From positions 1 through 64,000 of the forward strand of contig NZ_JAIXSV010000306.1 in the NCBI RefSeq assembly GCF_027484505.1: a stretch of DNA of 64,000 bases, read 5' to 3'. This DNA comes from Asticcacaulis sp. (lineage in GTDB: Bacteria > Pseudomonadota > Alphaproteobacteria > Caulobacterales > Caulobacteraceae). Below are positions 6,875-16,341 of this stretch, one piece after another; positions within the stretch are counted from its first letter, which is position 1; every line of letters starts with the position of its first letter. The position numbers and the translations under genes were made by a program. The notes under the pieces are model-generated. The model was not told the origin of the DNA, made no database searches, and saw only the letters and a list, made by a program, of their open reading frames with translations.

Positions 6875-8260
6875 TTACTCCATGGATGGAATGATGCCGG
6901 TTTGGGCCAGATGACGCACAACCGCATCAGCCAGGGATGCCGCAGCCCCGGCACCGGTGTCGAGGCGCAGATCAGGTTCCGTCGGGGGCTCGTAAGGGCT
7001 GCCGATACCTGTGAAGTTGGGCAGGGTGCCGGAGCGCGCCTTTTGCGGTACAGCCCCTTCACGTCGCGTGCCTCGCAGATATCCAGCGGGGTATCGACAA
7101 AGATCTCCAGGAACTCACCGGGCGGCCACAGGGACCGCGCCATCTCGGGGGCGGCACGGAAGGGGCTGATCAGGCTGACCAGCACGATCAGGCCGGCTTC
7201 GGCCATCAGTTGCGCGACATGGGCGACGCGTCGGATATTCTCCACCCGGTCGGCAGGTGTGAACCCCAGATCCCGGCACAGGCCATGGTGGACATTCTCG
7301 CCATCCAGGCTCATCGTCCCGCAGCCTGTTGCATGCAGCCTTTGTTCGACCAGATTCGCGATGGTGGATTTCCCGGCCCCTGGCAGGCCGTTAACCAGCA
7401 GCGCCAGCTCCAGGTTGCCCCGCCCTGTCGTGCCATGGCGTTCGCTATCCCGCGTCAGCTTGTCGATGATGGCCTCCAGCGTGTCGTCCTGGCTGTCGAT
7501 GGCGCCGGTCAGCGGATAGCAGCCAAGGGTGCGGAACCGCACCTTCCTCATCTCCGGCACTTCCCCCGGCAGCAGGGGCAGGCGGTGATCATCCACCATG
7601 ATCTAGGTACCGTCCCGCCACACGACGGGACGCGGCTTGGCGAAATAGAGCGGCACGATGGGAATGGCCTCACGCGCGATATAGGCCCAGACATCCTGCT
7701 CGGTCCCGTTAGACAGGGGGAAAGCCCGGATGCTTTCGCCCTTGCCGATGCGCCCATTATACAGATTCCAGAGTGCCAGGCGCTGGTTGCAGGGGGGCAC
7801 TATGATTTCGATACCGGAATGAAAGCACCTGCTCCTTGGTGCGGCTACGTTCCTCGTCACGCCGCACGCCGCCAAAGGCTATACCGAAACCGAAATGATC
7901 GAGTGTTTACTTCAATCCTTGTGTTCTCATGATGTCGGTATGCACAGCCGATCCATGGCTGATCGGCCCCCCCCTGGGCGACGCCATTGGGATTGGTATG
8001 GACCAGTCGTTCCAGCCCCAGGTCAGCCGCGATCTTGTCGCGGAAGCCGATCATCTCCCGGAACTTCCAGCCCGTATCGACGTGTAGCAGGAGCAAGGGC
8101 AGGCGGCCTGGATAAAAGGTTTTCAGTGTCAGATGCAGCATCACGGCGCTGTCCTTCCCGATGGAATAGAGCATCACCGGCTTGCGGAACTGGGCCACCA
8201 CCTCTCGGATGATGGGATCCCCTCCGCTTCCAGCTGATCAAGATGGGTCATGCTGCTCAT
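6875..8260 (-). pseudogene. Decayed sulfate-activation locus: cysD joined to cysC with cysN lost
   Basis: Minus-strand frames begin [14 protein letters not shown] at 8260 and, after a frameshift near 8215, continue as sulfate adenylyltransferase subunit 2 ([32 protein letters not shown]). Near 7908 a TAA replaces an expected Gln codon, and further frame changes lie around 7860-7990. The next stretch ([20 protein letters not shown]) ends at a TAG (7603-7605). CysD's C-terminus ([20 protein letters not shown]) then runs directly into an APS kinase ([29 protein letters not shown]) with no CysN GTPase between them. A last frameshift at the A-run 7041-7044 separates the APS-kinase C-terminus, whose ancestral stop is at 6875. 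The locus once made APS/PAPS, perhaps for sulfated glycans, and is now dead. Confidence 0.88.
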
Positions 8261-8428
8261 TCTGTCCCAGACACAGGTATGAGCGATCTTGGAGCACGGC
8301 AGTCATTCGTCTGAAGACAAACACAACGGCAATGCCCGAATGGTACAGGGGCCGGCAGCTAGGCCCGCCCCTCTCACAAGTCTTACAAACGCAGCAATCC
8401 GCTGCCTGTTACAGGCATCAGCGCCTGA

Positions 8429-9793
8429 TCAGGGCTCACGCAGCCCTTCCATCGTGTTGCTCAGGACCCGATCTGCCAGATTGGCGATGATGGGGCGGCT
8501 GCCAACGACAATGTCCGCCTGCAACGGCATGCCAGGGACCAGACGGATATCGCCCGGTACATTTTTCAAGTCGACAGACTTGATTTCTGCCCGTACCCGG
8601 TAGAAGCGTTCCGTCGCAGCGGAACCGTCATCGCGTGTCGTGAAACTGTTTTCGCTGATGGCCCTGACTTCTGCCTTCACAGTGCCGAAGCGGGTGAATT
8701 CATAGGCGTTGAGCTTGACCTGAACCTCATCCCCGACCTTGACGAAGCCTTGATCCATGCCGGCAACCTCCGCCTCCACCTCAAGTGTGGCATTGGTCGG
8801 CATCAGGCTGACCAGCACCTCACCCGAAGGTACAACGGAACCAGTACCGACATCGGCGACACTGACCACCGTTGCATCGGCCGCCGCGCGCAGTTCCACC
8901 AGATCACGCCGGAACTGCGCCTTGGACAGTTCCTCCTCGACCGCATTCAACTCGGTCTGTTTCGTGGCCAGTTCCTTGGTCAGGAGGGATTGCCATTCCT
9001 GGATATAGGCCTCGCGCTCCGCCGTGATGCTCTGCAGCTCATGACGCGAGGTGATGACCTGTTGCTCGCTGTTGGACAGGTTGCGGGAAATCTCGGCTTT
9101 GCTGTCCTGGGCGATCAGGACGTTGAGCCGGCTGCCGACTTCCTTGCGGGCCAAGTCTGAGCGCATCTGTTCAATTTCGCTGCTGACTTTCAGGCGGGAC
9201 CGGTAATGCTCGGCGTCGCGCAGGCCGCTGGCGATCTGACCATTGACGGCCTGCATACGCTGGTCGAATACAGCAATCCGGGATTCCCGCTCCGCCTGCC
9301 GGGCCTTCCAGATGGCATATTCGGTCTGCCCCGCCTTGTCGCCGTCCGCAGGCTTGGCAAATGGTGTGCCCGTCTGTTCGGCCTGCAAGCGGGCGACCTG
9401 GGCCTTCAGCGCTTCACGCGAAGAGCTGAGCTGGGAGACATCGGCGCTTGAAATGGTCGGGTCCAGGATGACCAGCAGGTCGTCCTTGGCGACCGTCTGT
9501 CCGGGCCGTACCAGCACTTCCCGCAGCACCGAGGATTCCAGGGGCTGAACCAGCAGGGTCGGCGTTCTCGATACCAGCCGGCCAGGGGCCGACACGACGC
9601 GATCGATCTCCACGACACAGGAAAGAGTAATCGCCAGGACGATCATGGCGAACAACGTATGCACCGTCATCCGGACGCGGGCAGGGTACGGAGCGCCCGT
9701 GATTTCCGCCATATGGGACTGGAAATCATTGATCGACTGGTCGGCGTTGTCGTAGCGGCTACTCGGCCGCAGGACCAGGGATCGACCGTTCAT
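8429..9793 (-). CDS. HlyD-family membrane fusion protein of a type I secretion system
   Basis: The 454-residue protein starts at the ATG at 9793, with GGAG 8-9 nt upstream; the frame is open further upstream but only as an overlap with the ABC gene. It has a cytosolic N-tail, one membrane helix (VHTLFAMIVLAITLSCVVEID), a biotinyl-lipoyl-like segment (VLVRPGQTVAKDDLLVILD), a long alpha-hairpin coiled coil (about residues 120-310) and a C-terminal beta-barrel ending in the family's PGMPLQADIVVGSR motif. It bridges an inner-membrane ABC exporter to an outer-membrane TolC-like channel; no TolC gene is present here. The gene overlaps the ABC transporter gene by 35 bp and is surely cotranscribed. 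Confidence 0.9.
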   Translation of the reverse strand: MNGRSLVLRPSSRYDNADQSINDFQSHMAEITGAPYPARVRMTVHTLFAMIVLAITLSCVVEIDRVVSAPGRLVSRTPTLLVQPLESSVLREVLVRPGQTVAKDDLLVILDPTISSADVSQLSSSREALKAQVARLQAEQTGTPFAKPADGDKAGQTEYAIWKARQAERESRIAVFDQRMQAVNGQIASGLRDAEHYRSRLKVSSEIEQMRSDLARKEVGSRLNVLIAQDSKAEISRNLSNSEQQVITSRHELQSITAEREAYIQEWQSLLTKELATKQTELNAVEEELSKAQFRRDLVELRAAADATVVSVADVGTGSVVPSGEVLVSLMPTNATLEVEAEVAGMDQGFVKVGDEVQVKLNAYEFTRFGTVKAEVRAISENSFTTRDDGSAATERFYRVRAEIKSVDLKNVPGDIRLVPGMPLQADIVVGSRPIIANLADRVLSNTMEGLREP

Positions 9794-11999
9794 TGCTGGT
9801 TGCTCCGGGGGGCGGCGGGGACTGGTGACGGTTCTGCTGGAACCAGAGATGGCGGTAGATCGGGCAGCGCACGACCAACTCGTCATGGGTGCCGATATCG
9901 TAGACCTGACCGCGCTCCATGACGATGATCTGGTCGCAATCGACCAACGAGGCAAGCCGGTGGGAAATCACCACCATTGTTCTGCCTTCGGCAATGTAGC
10001 GAAGGTTGTTGTTGACGATGCTTTCGCTTTCCGGGTCAAGGGCGCTGGTGGCTTCGTCCAGGATCAGGATGGGGGGATCCACCAGCAGGGCGCGGGCGAT
10101 TGCCAGCCGCTGGCGCTGCCCGCCCGACAGGTTGCTGGCACCTTCCGACAGGACCGTGTCATAGCCGGCAGGCAGGCGCTCAATGAACTCCTCTGCACCA
10201 GCCATCCGTGCGGCCTGGATGATTTCCTCGAAAGTCGCGTCGGGCCGTGCGATGCCGATATTCTCGCGGATGGTGCCGGAGAACAGGAAATTATCCTGCA
10301 GCACGACCCCCAGATTGGCCCGCAGATGCGTCAGGTCCATCTGACGCAGATCGGTGCCATCGATCTTGATCAGGCCATCATAATCCTGATGCAGACCCTG
10401 CAACATGCGGGTAACCGTGGTCTTGCCCGACCCGCTGCGTCCCATGATGCCGGTGACGCTGCCTGCCGGCAATGCGAAGCTGACACGGTCCAGGGCATAG
10501 GATTGAGCGCCGGGATAACGGAAACGCACCTCATCAAAGAGCACGGCCCCCGCAAAGCGCGGGCGCAATCCATGGGTTGAGCGTGTATCTTCGGCTGGGA
10601 TATTGACCAGCGACGATACCTGGCTCAAGGCGCCACGTATCTCCTGAACGCTCTGAAGCAGACCGGCGATCTGTACGATGGGCTGTGTCACACGACCCGC
10701 CAGCATGGTGAAGGCGATCAAAGCGCCGACAGCCACCGCCCCATCCTGGCTACTGAGCGCCAGATAGCAGCCAAGTAGCAGCGAACCGGAATAGATCAGC
10801 TTTTCCAGGGGCTGCAATAAGGTCTGGGGCATGTTCACCAGGAACTGCATGTCCCGGTGGGCCTTCACAGCCTCTGACGCGGCGTCGTCCCATTGCTGAC
10901 GGCGCCGACCCTCCAGAGCCAGTGTCTTGATCGTACGCATGCCATGCACGGTCTCGATCAGTAGCGATCCCTTCATCTGCTCGGCCCTGACCATACGGCC
11001 ATAGGCCCGGCCCACGGCCGGCAGGAATACCAGGATGACCAGGAACATGATCAGCGCCACGCCCAGGACGAAGAAGGTCAGGGGCGCGTGCATGTAGAAC
11101 ATCACCGGCAGCAGCACGACCAGTACTGCGCTGTCCAGCAAAGTAGAAAATACCTGACCGGTCAGGAAGGCACGGATGCGGTTGGCTTCCCCGATCTTGA
11201 AGCTGATCATGCCCGTGGGCTGCCGTTCGAATACCTCAATGGGAAGGCCGACCAGCCTATCGAAAATATAGGTACCGAGGCGGGCATCGATGCGCGCCGT
11301 GCCCTCGGCGACCAACCAGCGCCGCAGATAGCCGAAGATCGCATCGAAGATCACGACAAAGCCGACCCCGACCGCCAATACGAACAGGGTCGACATGCGC
11401 TGATGGACCAGCACGCGGTTAACGACCAGAAAATAAAGCAAGGGCGGCACAAGGGCGAAGAACGACATGGCCAACGCGGAGAATCCGACATCGCGGAAAA
11501 TCCGCTTGTCCTTGGCCAGTTGCCGGATCAGCCACCCGATGCTGAAATCCTCGTCGGCTTGGCTGGTGCCGTGTTTGCGCTTGAACAGAACCGCTTCGCC
11601 AGCCCAGATTTCCGAAAGACTGACGAGATCATACGGTTGCGGCTGTGAACCATCGGTCGGGTGGCGCAGCAAGACAACGGGCGGGGACGATTGCACATGT
11701 GTATTTATGAGAACCTGCGCCGTACCGTCTTTCATGCGCAGCAAAGCCGGGACGGCCCGGCCTAGGCGCAGCAGATGTTCGAAGCGCAGGTGGGTCCGCT
11801 GTGCTTTCAGCCCGTTTTGATCCGCAGCCGCTACGATGCTGGCTGCTGATACTTCGCCGTTGCTACGGGCGAATTGCCGGATCAACTGTTCTTGAGACAG
11901 ATGCAGGCCGTGGTGGCGGGCGATGAAACACAGAGCCTCAAGCATCGTGTGTGACGGAGGGCCAGCATTCTCCTCCGTATTCACCTCCGCGTGTACCAT
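9759..11999 (-). CDS. Type I secretion ABC transporter with an inactive peptidase-like domain
   Basis: The ATG at 11999 has AGAAGGGA five bases upstream; a TTG at 12023 in frame is less likely. The 746-residue protein has an N-terminal C39-like domain (about residues 15-140) without the catalytic Cys motif of bacteriocin exporters, so it is a CLD as in HlyB. A six-helix membrane domain (about 165-460) and an ATPase follow: Walker A GRSGSGKTT near 520, signature LSGGQRQRLAIARAL, Walker B ILILDEATSALD and H-loop ISHRLA. It exports unfolded protein substrates with C-terminal signals, working with the HlyD-like product. The RTX-like protein at 22164-23072 is a candidate substrate, by inference. 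Confidence 0.92.
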   Translation of the reverse strand: MVHAEVNTEENAGPPSHTMLEALCFIARHHGLHLSQEQLIRQFARSNGEVSAASIVAAADQNGLKAQRTHLRFEHLLRLGRAVPALLRMKDGTAQVLINTHVQSSPPVVLLRHPTDGSQPQPYDLVSLSEIWAGEAVLFKRKHGTSQADEDFSIGWLIRQLAKDKRIFRDVGFSALAMSFFALVPPLLYFLVVNRVLVHQRMSTLFVLAVGVGFVVIFDAIFGYLRRWLVAEGTARIDARLGTYIFDRLVGLPIEVFERQPTGMISFKIGEANRIRAFLTGQVFSTLLDSAVLVVLLPVMFYMHAPLTFFVLGVALIMFLVILVFLPAVGRAYGRMVRAEQMKGSLLIETVHGMRTIKTLALEGRRRQQWDDAASEAVKAHRDMQFLVNMPQTLLQPLEKLIYSGSLLLGCYLALSSQDGAVAVGALIAFTMLAGRVTQPIVQIAGLLQSVQEIRGALSQVSSLVNIPAEDTRSTHGLRPRFAGAVLFDEVRFRYPGAQSYALDRVSFALPAGSVTGIMGRSGSGKTTVTRMLQGLHQDYDGLIKIDGTDLRQMDLTHLRANLGVVLQDNFLFSGTIRENIGIARPDATFEEIIQAARMAGAEEFIERLPAGYDTVLSEGASNLSGGQRQRLAIARALLVDPPILILDEATSALDPESESIVNNNLRYIAEGRTMVVISHRLASLVDCDQIIVMERGQVYDIGTHDELVVRCPIYRHLWFQQNRHQSPPPPGATSNERSIPGPAAE

Positions 12000-12140
12000 G
12001 CTGTCCCTTCTAAGAAGCCGCAACTCATCCTGATGAGGTTTTGAGTGCAGCGCGAAATTGGCCGTTCCGGTAAGAGTAAGTCAAGCCTGACGATGCTCGC
12101 CTCTATCCAAAGAGGAATGCCTGAGCCGCTAGCGACTTTC

Positions 12141-13310
12141 CTACAGTAGAGCCTGCAACCGTTCCATCTCTTCTCGGATGGCCGCAGCGCGGCTAGCAAG
12201 GCCAAGGTCCTCAATATCATTGACATCATGTGCGGCAAAATGATCGTCCGGTCGCCGCCATGCTGTTGATCCAACCTGTTCGGTCGCTTGTCCCCGGTTA
12301 CGCTTATGATGCCATTCCGCTCTGGATTTTGTGAAATAATGGTTGAGGACCAAACGCTTGGCACCTGGTACGGCGTGATTGTCCGGATGGCCTTGGCTAC
12401 CCCCCAACTGCCAGAACTCATCCACAAGACAACCTTGTGCAAGCTGGGTCGTGTGGATATCAGGACGAAGGACGGCGCGCGCTTGGACAATCGTCTTGAC
12501 CAGATTGTTGCGGGAATCCGGGGCATGCGCGCGGCGGGTGAAGCGGCTTACCACCAATTCGTCGGCTCTGTCCTGATGGCCGTTGGAGCCGAACAGCCGC
12601 CAAGGCACCATGAGCCCTGCTGCCGCTTCATAATCCTTCAAGATTTCCGGAACCGTCTCACCCCGCAGCGGGTTCAGGAATTCATCGGCGTCAATGAAGG
12701 CAACCCAGTGGCTGCGCTCAGCTAGGCGGGCCAAGCCCGCGATGTAGGCCGGCCTTTGGACGGCCACACCCGGTATGTCCGGCCAGGGGACATAATCCAC
12801 AATGCCCGCCCTTGCCAGTTTGGCCAGCAATTCACTGCTTCCGTCCGTGCTGCCATTGTCGAAGATCACAAAATGCTCGACCCCGACAAGCCGGTGATAT
12901 GCCAGCCATTCCAGCAGATAAGGCCCTTCATTCTTGACGATCGCACAGACCGACAGTGTGATCGCTGGAGCCGCTTCCAGCGGCTCCAGTGGACGGAAAC
13001 GGAGATTAGGTAATGTCAAGCGGGCCGGAGTACCTGCCAGCGGGGTGCCGTCAGGGACCTGTACGATCAGCTCCCCTGCACGACCATCCAAATGGCTGTC
13101 GGGCAGGGAGACAAAAAAGGCATGGTTCCCTGAACCGATGCCGGCAGCCTGGAGGTCAGGGCGGTGCGTCGCTGCTAGGCCGCTGGCTATGGGTTCTCCA
13201 TTGAACAGGACACGAACCTCAACCCGTTCATCCGGATTAGACGGATTCCAGGCCCAGCCACAGATGGCCCGGCCACCAATACAGTCGAAATGTCCTTGTA
13301 CAGACATCAT
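12141..13310 (-). CDS. Glycosyltransferase (GT2/GT92-like) with N-terminal GWA beta-domain
   Basis: The start is the ATG at 13310, which overlaps the TGA of the upstream glycosyltransferase as ATGA. Residues ~5-75 form a beta-rich module (HFDCIGGRAICGWAWNPSNP ... GIGSGNHAFFVSLP) that also occurs twice in the upstream gene. The catalytic part begins LSVCAIVKNEGPYLLEWLAYH and has the metal-binding FIDADEFL motif, matching GT2_4/GT92-type transferases that act on surface glycans. The HYFTKSRAEWHHKRNRG segment near the C-terminus is typical. It adds an unknown sugar in the cytoplasm. Translation is coupled to its neighbour. Confidence 0.85.
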   Translation of the reverse strand: MMSVQGHFDCIGGRAICGWAWNPSNPDERVEVRVLFNGEPIASGLAATHRPDLQAAGIGSGNHAFFVSLPDSHLDGRAGELIVQVPDGTPLAGTPARLTLPNLRFRPLEPLEAAPAITLSVCAIVKNEGPYLLEWLAYHRLVGVEHFVIFDNGSTDGSSELLAKLARAGIVDYVPWPDIPGVAVQRPAYIAGLARLAERSHWVAFIDADEFLNPLRGETVPEILKDYEAAAGLMVPWRLFGSNGHQDRADELVVSRFTRRAHAPDSRNNLVKTIVQARAVLRPDIHTTQLAQGCLVDEFWQLGGSQGHPDNHAVPGAKRLVLNHYFTKSRAEWHHKRNRGQATEQVGSTAWRRPDDHFAAHDVNDIEDLGLASRAAAIREEMERLQALL

Positions 13311-15484
13311 CGCCCCCACGCCTGACGGGGCGGCAGAGCCAAACCGGTAAAGGGAACACCATCAAGGTTTAGGTTGGGGCTGTAATACGGATCGGCCAGG
13401 GCGACATGTGACCAGCGGCGGCGCATATACAATTCCTCTTTCATGGCCCTGGCCCGTTTGTCAGGCGTATCGTCGCGGCCCCGGCTGACGCTCTCATAAT
13501 GGTACAGGTCTATATGGGGGGTCCAGACGATGTTATGTCCGCGTTCGCGCAGGCGCAGGCAGAGATCGACATCGTTGAAGGCGACGGGCAGATTGTCCGC
13601 GTCGAAGCCGCCCAATGCCTGGAAATCAGCTTGGCGGATGAACAGGCAGGCGGCTGTGACGGCACTGTAATTGCCGGCCACCTGCGTGCGGTAGAAATAG
13701 CCCTCATCCGCCACGCCGACATGCTGGAAGGCGTTTTCGGCCAGTCCGCCCGTCCCGACGATGACGCCACCATGCTGAAGCATGCCATTGCCAAAGCGCA
13801 GACGCGCGCCGACGGCCCCAACCTCGGGCCGCGAGAGCAGGCCGATGGCGGTTTCCAGCCAATCCGGCGTGATCAGTTCCACATCATTATTGATGAAGCC
13901 CAAAATGTCCCCGTCGGCCTGGGCCGCCGCAAGGTTGTTCATGTCGGCATAATTGAAGGGCGCGTCATAGGGGAGGACACGGAAATGTCCCTGCTGCTTT
14001 CCAGCCTCCAGCCAAGCTAGCGTCTCTGACTGTTCGCTCTGATTGTCGATGATCAGGATTTCATAGTTCGGGTACTGGGTACGCTGCCGGATACTGTCCA
14101 CGGCTGTACGCAATAGTTCCAGCCGGTCGCGGGTGGGGATGATCAGGCTGATGCGGGGGGGATTGGCAGGCAGCCGCCAACGGATACGCCGCAGCCCCTG
14201 TCGTGGATTAATGATCTCCACCTCTGCCCTGCCGGACAGGCATGCCGCGATCAGTTGGGCGATATCGTTGCTGACGGCCTCCGCCGGCGGGCGTTCCAGG
14301 CTGCCCAGAACCTCTGGCAACCGCACGATGCGGGCCGAATCGGTCGACAGCATGGCCCCATAGCGCATGCCCGCCAGGGTCCGCCGCTGGCCCTGGCGGG
14401 CCAGGACCTCTTCCCGGATCAGCGTGACGCCCCGTATGTAATCCTGTGCCAACGCCAGGTCAGGACTCCAGGTCGGCCGGAACCAGGGAAAGGGTTTGCC
14501 GTCACGCGTCACCTGCATGTCGGCATAGACGATGTCCGCCCCCGTCTCCACAGCCAGGGACAGCAGCCGCTGTGCGGCATTGGCGAAGGGGATGGCGCCT
14601 TCATCGACGCACAGAAGATAGGAACCGCCATCAGGCGCCTTCAGGCGCAGGGCCCGTTCAGGCAGGTCCGCCGGCCAATCAGCCAGTGAAACCTCTCCCG
14701 CCTGCGCCCGGTACCAGTCGGCGTAATAGGCAAACCCGACGGAGCGGGGCAGCAGGGTTTCGACATGGCGCAGATAGCAGTCGAGCAGCAACCCCACCCC
14801 TTGCCGCGACGTCTCATCCCCCTCCGGGATGGCCAACAGCCTGCTCAACAAGGGCCGCGCCCCCTCGGTGAGGCCAACGAAGCTGACAGGGCTGCCGGGC
14901 AGGGGGCCGTAATCCCCTGCGACCACGGTCACCTCACGGGTGACGCCATCCAGCATCCAGAAGGGCATAGGCAGGGAAAAAGCATGGTTTCCATTGCCGA
15001 TGCCGGCATTGATGAGATCGCCGCGCCTTTCATCCGCATCCGTGGCAGAGACTTCCTGTCCATCGACCAGCGCACGTACGCGCACGGCCCGGTCGGGGGC
15101 ATGCGGGTGCCAACACCAGCCTTTGATGTTCGTCCCCAGTACCGTATCGACATTGCCCCGGATCAGGGAGGCATCACTGGCCAGTGCCGTCTCGTCCGGT
15201 GCGGGCAGGTCGTCTTGTGTGAACAGGATGCTGCCGCTGGATGCTTCACGCACCAGGAAGGGCTGACCGACCTCAAGATGGAGGGGGATGCGGAAGCCGC
15301 ACCGACCGTCGCCATGCCCGCCTTGGGCCACATCTTGCCTGTCCAGATTGGCCACACCAGCCGCCACTGGCTGGCCTTGTACTTCTACGCTCAACAGAAG
15401 GCGGCGCCCCGGCTCCGCGGAATTATAGGCCCATCCGACAAGCACATTGTCGGTGTATGTTTCCAGATAGCCGATCACCCGCAT
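13307..15484 (-). CDS. Large GT2 glycosyltransferase with two GWA beta-domains
   Basis: I place the start at the ATG at 15484 (MRVIGYLETYTDN), where the first domain begins; the open frame extends to 15553. Two beta modules (VLVGWAYNSAEPG... and IKGWCWHPHAPDR...GIGNGNHAF) are followed by a divergent GT-A-like region with an ADIVYADMQV motif, and then a canonical GT2 domain: PRISLIIPTRDRLELLRTAV, EILIIDNQS, FINNDVELI (DxD-like) and the GGFDADNLPVAFNDVDLCLR acceptor motif. Proteins of this shape assemble O-antigen or exopolysaccharide. It ends in an ATGA overlap with the next glycosyltransferase gene. Confidence 0.87.
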   Translation of the reverse strand: MRVIGYLETYTDNVLVGWAYNSAEPGRRLLLSVEVQGQPVAAGVANLDRQDVAQGGHGDGRCGFRIPLHLEVGQPFLVREASSGSILFTQDDLPAPDETALASDASLIRGNVDTVLGTNIKGWCWHPHAPDRAVRVRALVDGQEVSATDADERRGDLINAGIGNGNHAFSLPMPFWMLDGVTREVTVVAGDYGPLPGSPVSFVGLTEGARPLLSRLLAIPEGDETSRQGVGLLLDCYLRHVETLLPRSVGFAYYADWYRAQAGEVSLADWPADLPERALRLKAPDGGSYLLCVDEGAIPFANAAQRLLSLAVETGADIVYADMQVTRDGKPFPWFRPTWSPDLALAQDYIRGVTLIREEVLARQGQRRTLAGMRYGAMLSTDSARIVRLPEVLGSLERPPAEAVSNDIAQLIAACLSGRAEVEIINPRQGLRRIRWRLPANPPRISLIIPTRDRLELLRTAVDSIRQRTQYPNYEILIIDNQSEQSETLAWLEAGKQQGHFRVLPYDAPFNYADMNNLAAAQADGDILGFINNDVELITPDWLETAIGLLSRPEVGAVGARLRFGNGMLQHGGVIVGTGGLAENAFQHVGVADEGYFYRTQVAGNYSAVTAACLFIRQADFQALGGFDADNLPVAFNDVDLCLRLRERGHNIVWTPHIDLYHYESVSRGRDDTPDKRARAMKEELYMRRRWSHVALADPYYSPNLNLDGVPFTGLALPPRQAWGR

Positions 15485-15587
15485 CTTTCCGACGCCCCTG
15501 TCCGGATGATTGCTGAGAAGGTGCCTATACACGGCCATGGCCGCAATGGGCAAACCATACCCATATCTGCGTTGATGCAGGCAGCGA

Positions 15588-16337
15588 TCATGCCGCCATG
15601 GCGCGGTCCAGCAGGTGGGGCGTCAGGGGGCCGAAATCCACGACGCGGCCCTGCTCCAGCACAGCCACCTTGTTGCACAATCTCTCCACCAGGACCCGGT
15701 TATGGGTGGCGATCACCATGAGGGCGGAACGGTCGATCAGGCCGTTGACCCGCTGTTCGGCCCGCTCCATGAAGGCGCTGTCCCCCGCCGTGATCCATTC
15801 ATCCAGCAGCAGGATCTGCGGGGAGATGGCCGTCGTCACCGCGAACATCAACCGCAGCAGCATGCCCGAGGAATAGATTTTCACCGGCAGGTCCAGATAG
15901 CTGCCCAGACCGGAGAAAGCGCTGATCTCTCCTGCATAGGCATCGACCTCTGCCGCACTCATGCCCAGCAGCAGGCCGCGCAGCCGCACATTCTCGCGTC
16001 CCGTCGCCTCAGGATTGATGCCGACCATCAGGTCGAACATGGGGGAAACCCGGCCCCGGACATGGACCCGGCCCCCCGTCGGTTCGTAGATGCCGGCCAT
16101 GGTGCGCAGCAAGGTGCTTTTCCCGGCCCCATTATGCCCGACCAGGGCGACGCGGTCGCCTTCCTGCAGGTGCAGATTGACGCCCGCCAGCGCATCGATA
16201 TGGACCCGCGCCCCCGGCTCGCGCCCGATGCGCCCGCCCGTCGACAGGTTGAGAGCTGTCTTCTTCAGGGACCGTCCATGCAGCCCGAAAATCTGGAAAC
16301 GGACACTGACATCCTCAAGGCGGATTTCGACACTCAT
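15588..16337 (-). CDS. wzt: O-polysaccharide ABC exporter ATPase (Wzt-like)
   Basis: The 249-residue ATPase has Walker A GHNGAGKST, the YSSGM signature characteristic of polysaccharide/teichoic acid exporters (RfbE/TagH/Wzt group) in place of LSGGQ, and Walker B ILLLDEWI. It lacks the C-terminal carbohydrate-binding extension seen in Wzt of E. coli O8/O9a, so recognition of a chain-end cap is not evident. It lies 4 bp after the Wzm-like permease gene in the same direction. Together they export lipid-linked polysaccharide across the inner membrane. Confidence 0.92.
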   Translation of the reverse strand: MSVEIRLEDVSVRFQIFGLHGRSLKKTALNLSTGGRIGREPGARVHIDALAGVNLHLQEGDRVALVGHNGAGKSTLLRTMAGIYEPTGGRVHVRGRVSPMFDLMVGINPEATGRENVRLRGLLLGMSAAEVDAYAGEISAFSGLGSYLDLPVKIYSSGMLLRLMFAVTTAISPQILLLDEWITAGDSAFMERAEQRVNGLIDRSALMVIATHNRVLVERLCNKVAVLEQGRVVDFGPLTPHLLDRAMAA

Positions 16338-16341
16338 CGGG

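Noticed and set aside
9825-10580. A 251-codon plus-strand frame inside the type I ABC transporter gene
   Set aside because: It is antisense to conserved ABC motifs and has no independent support.
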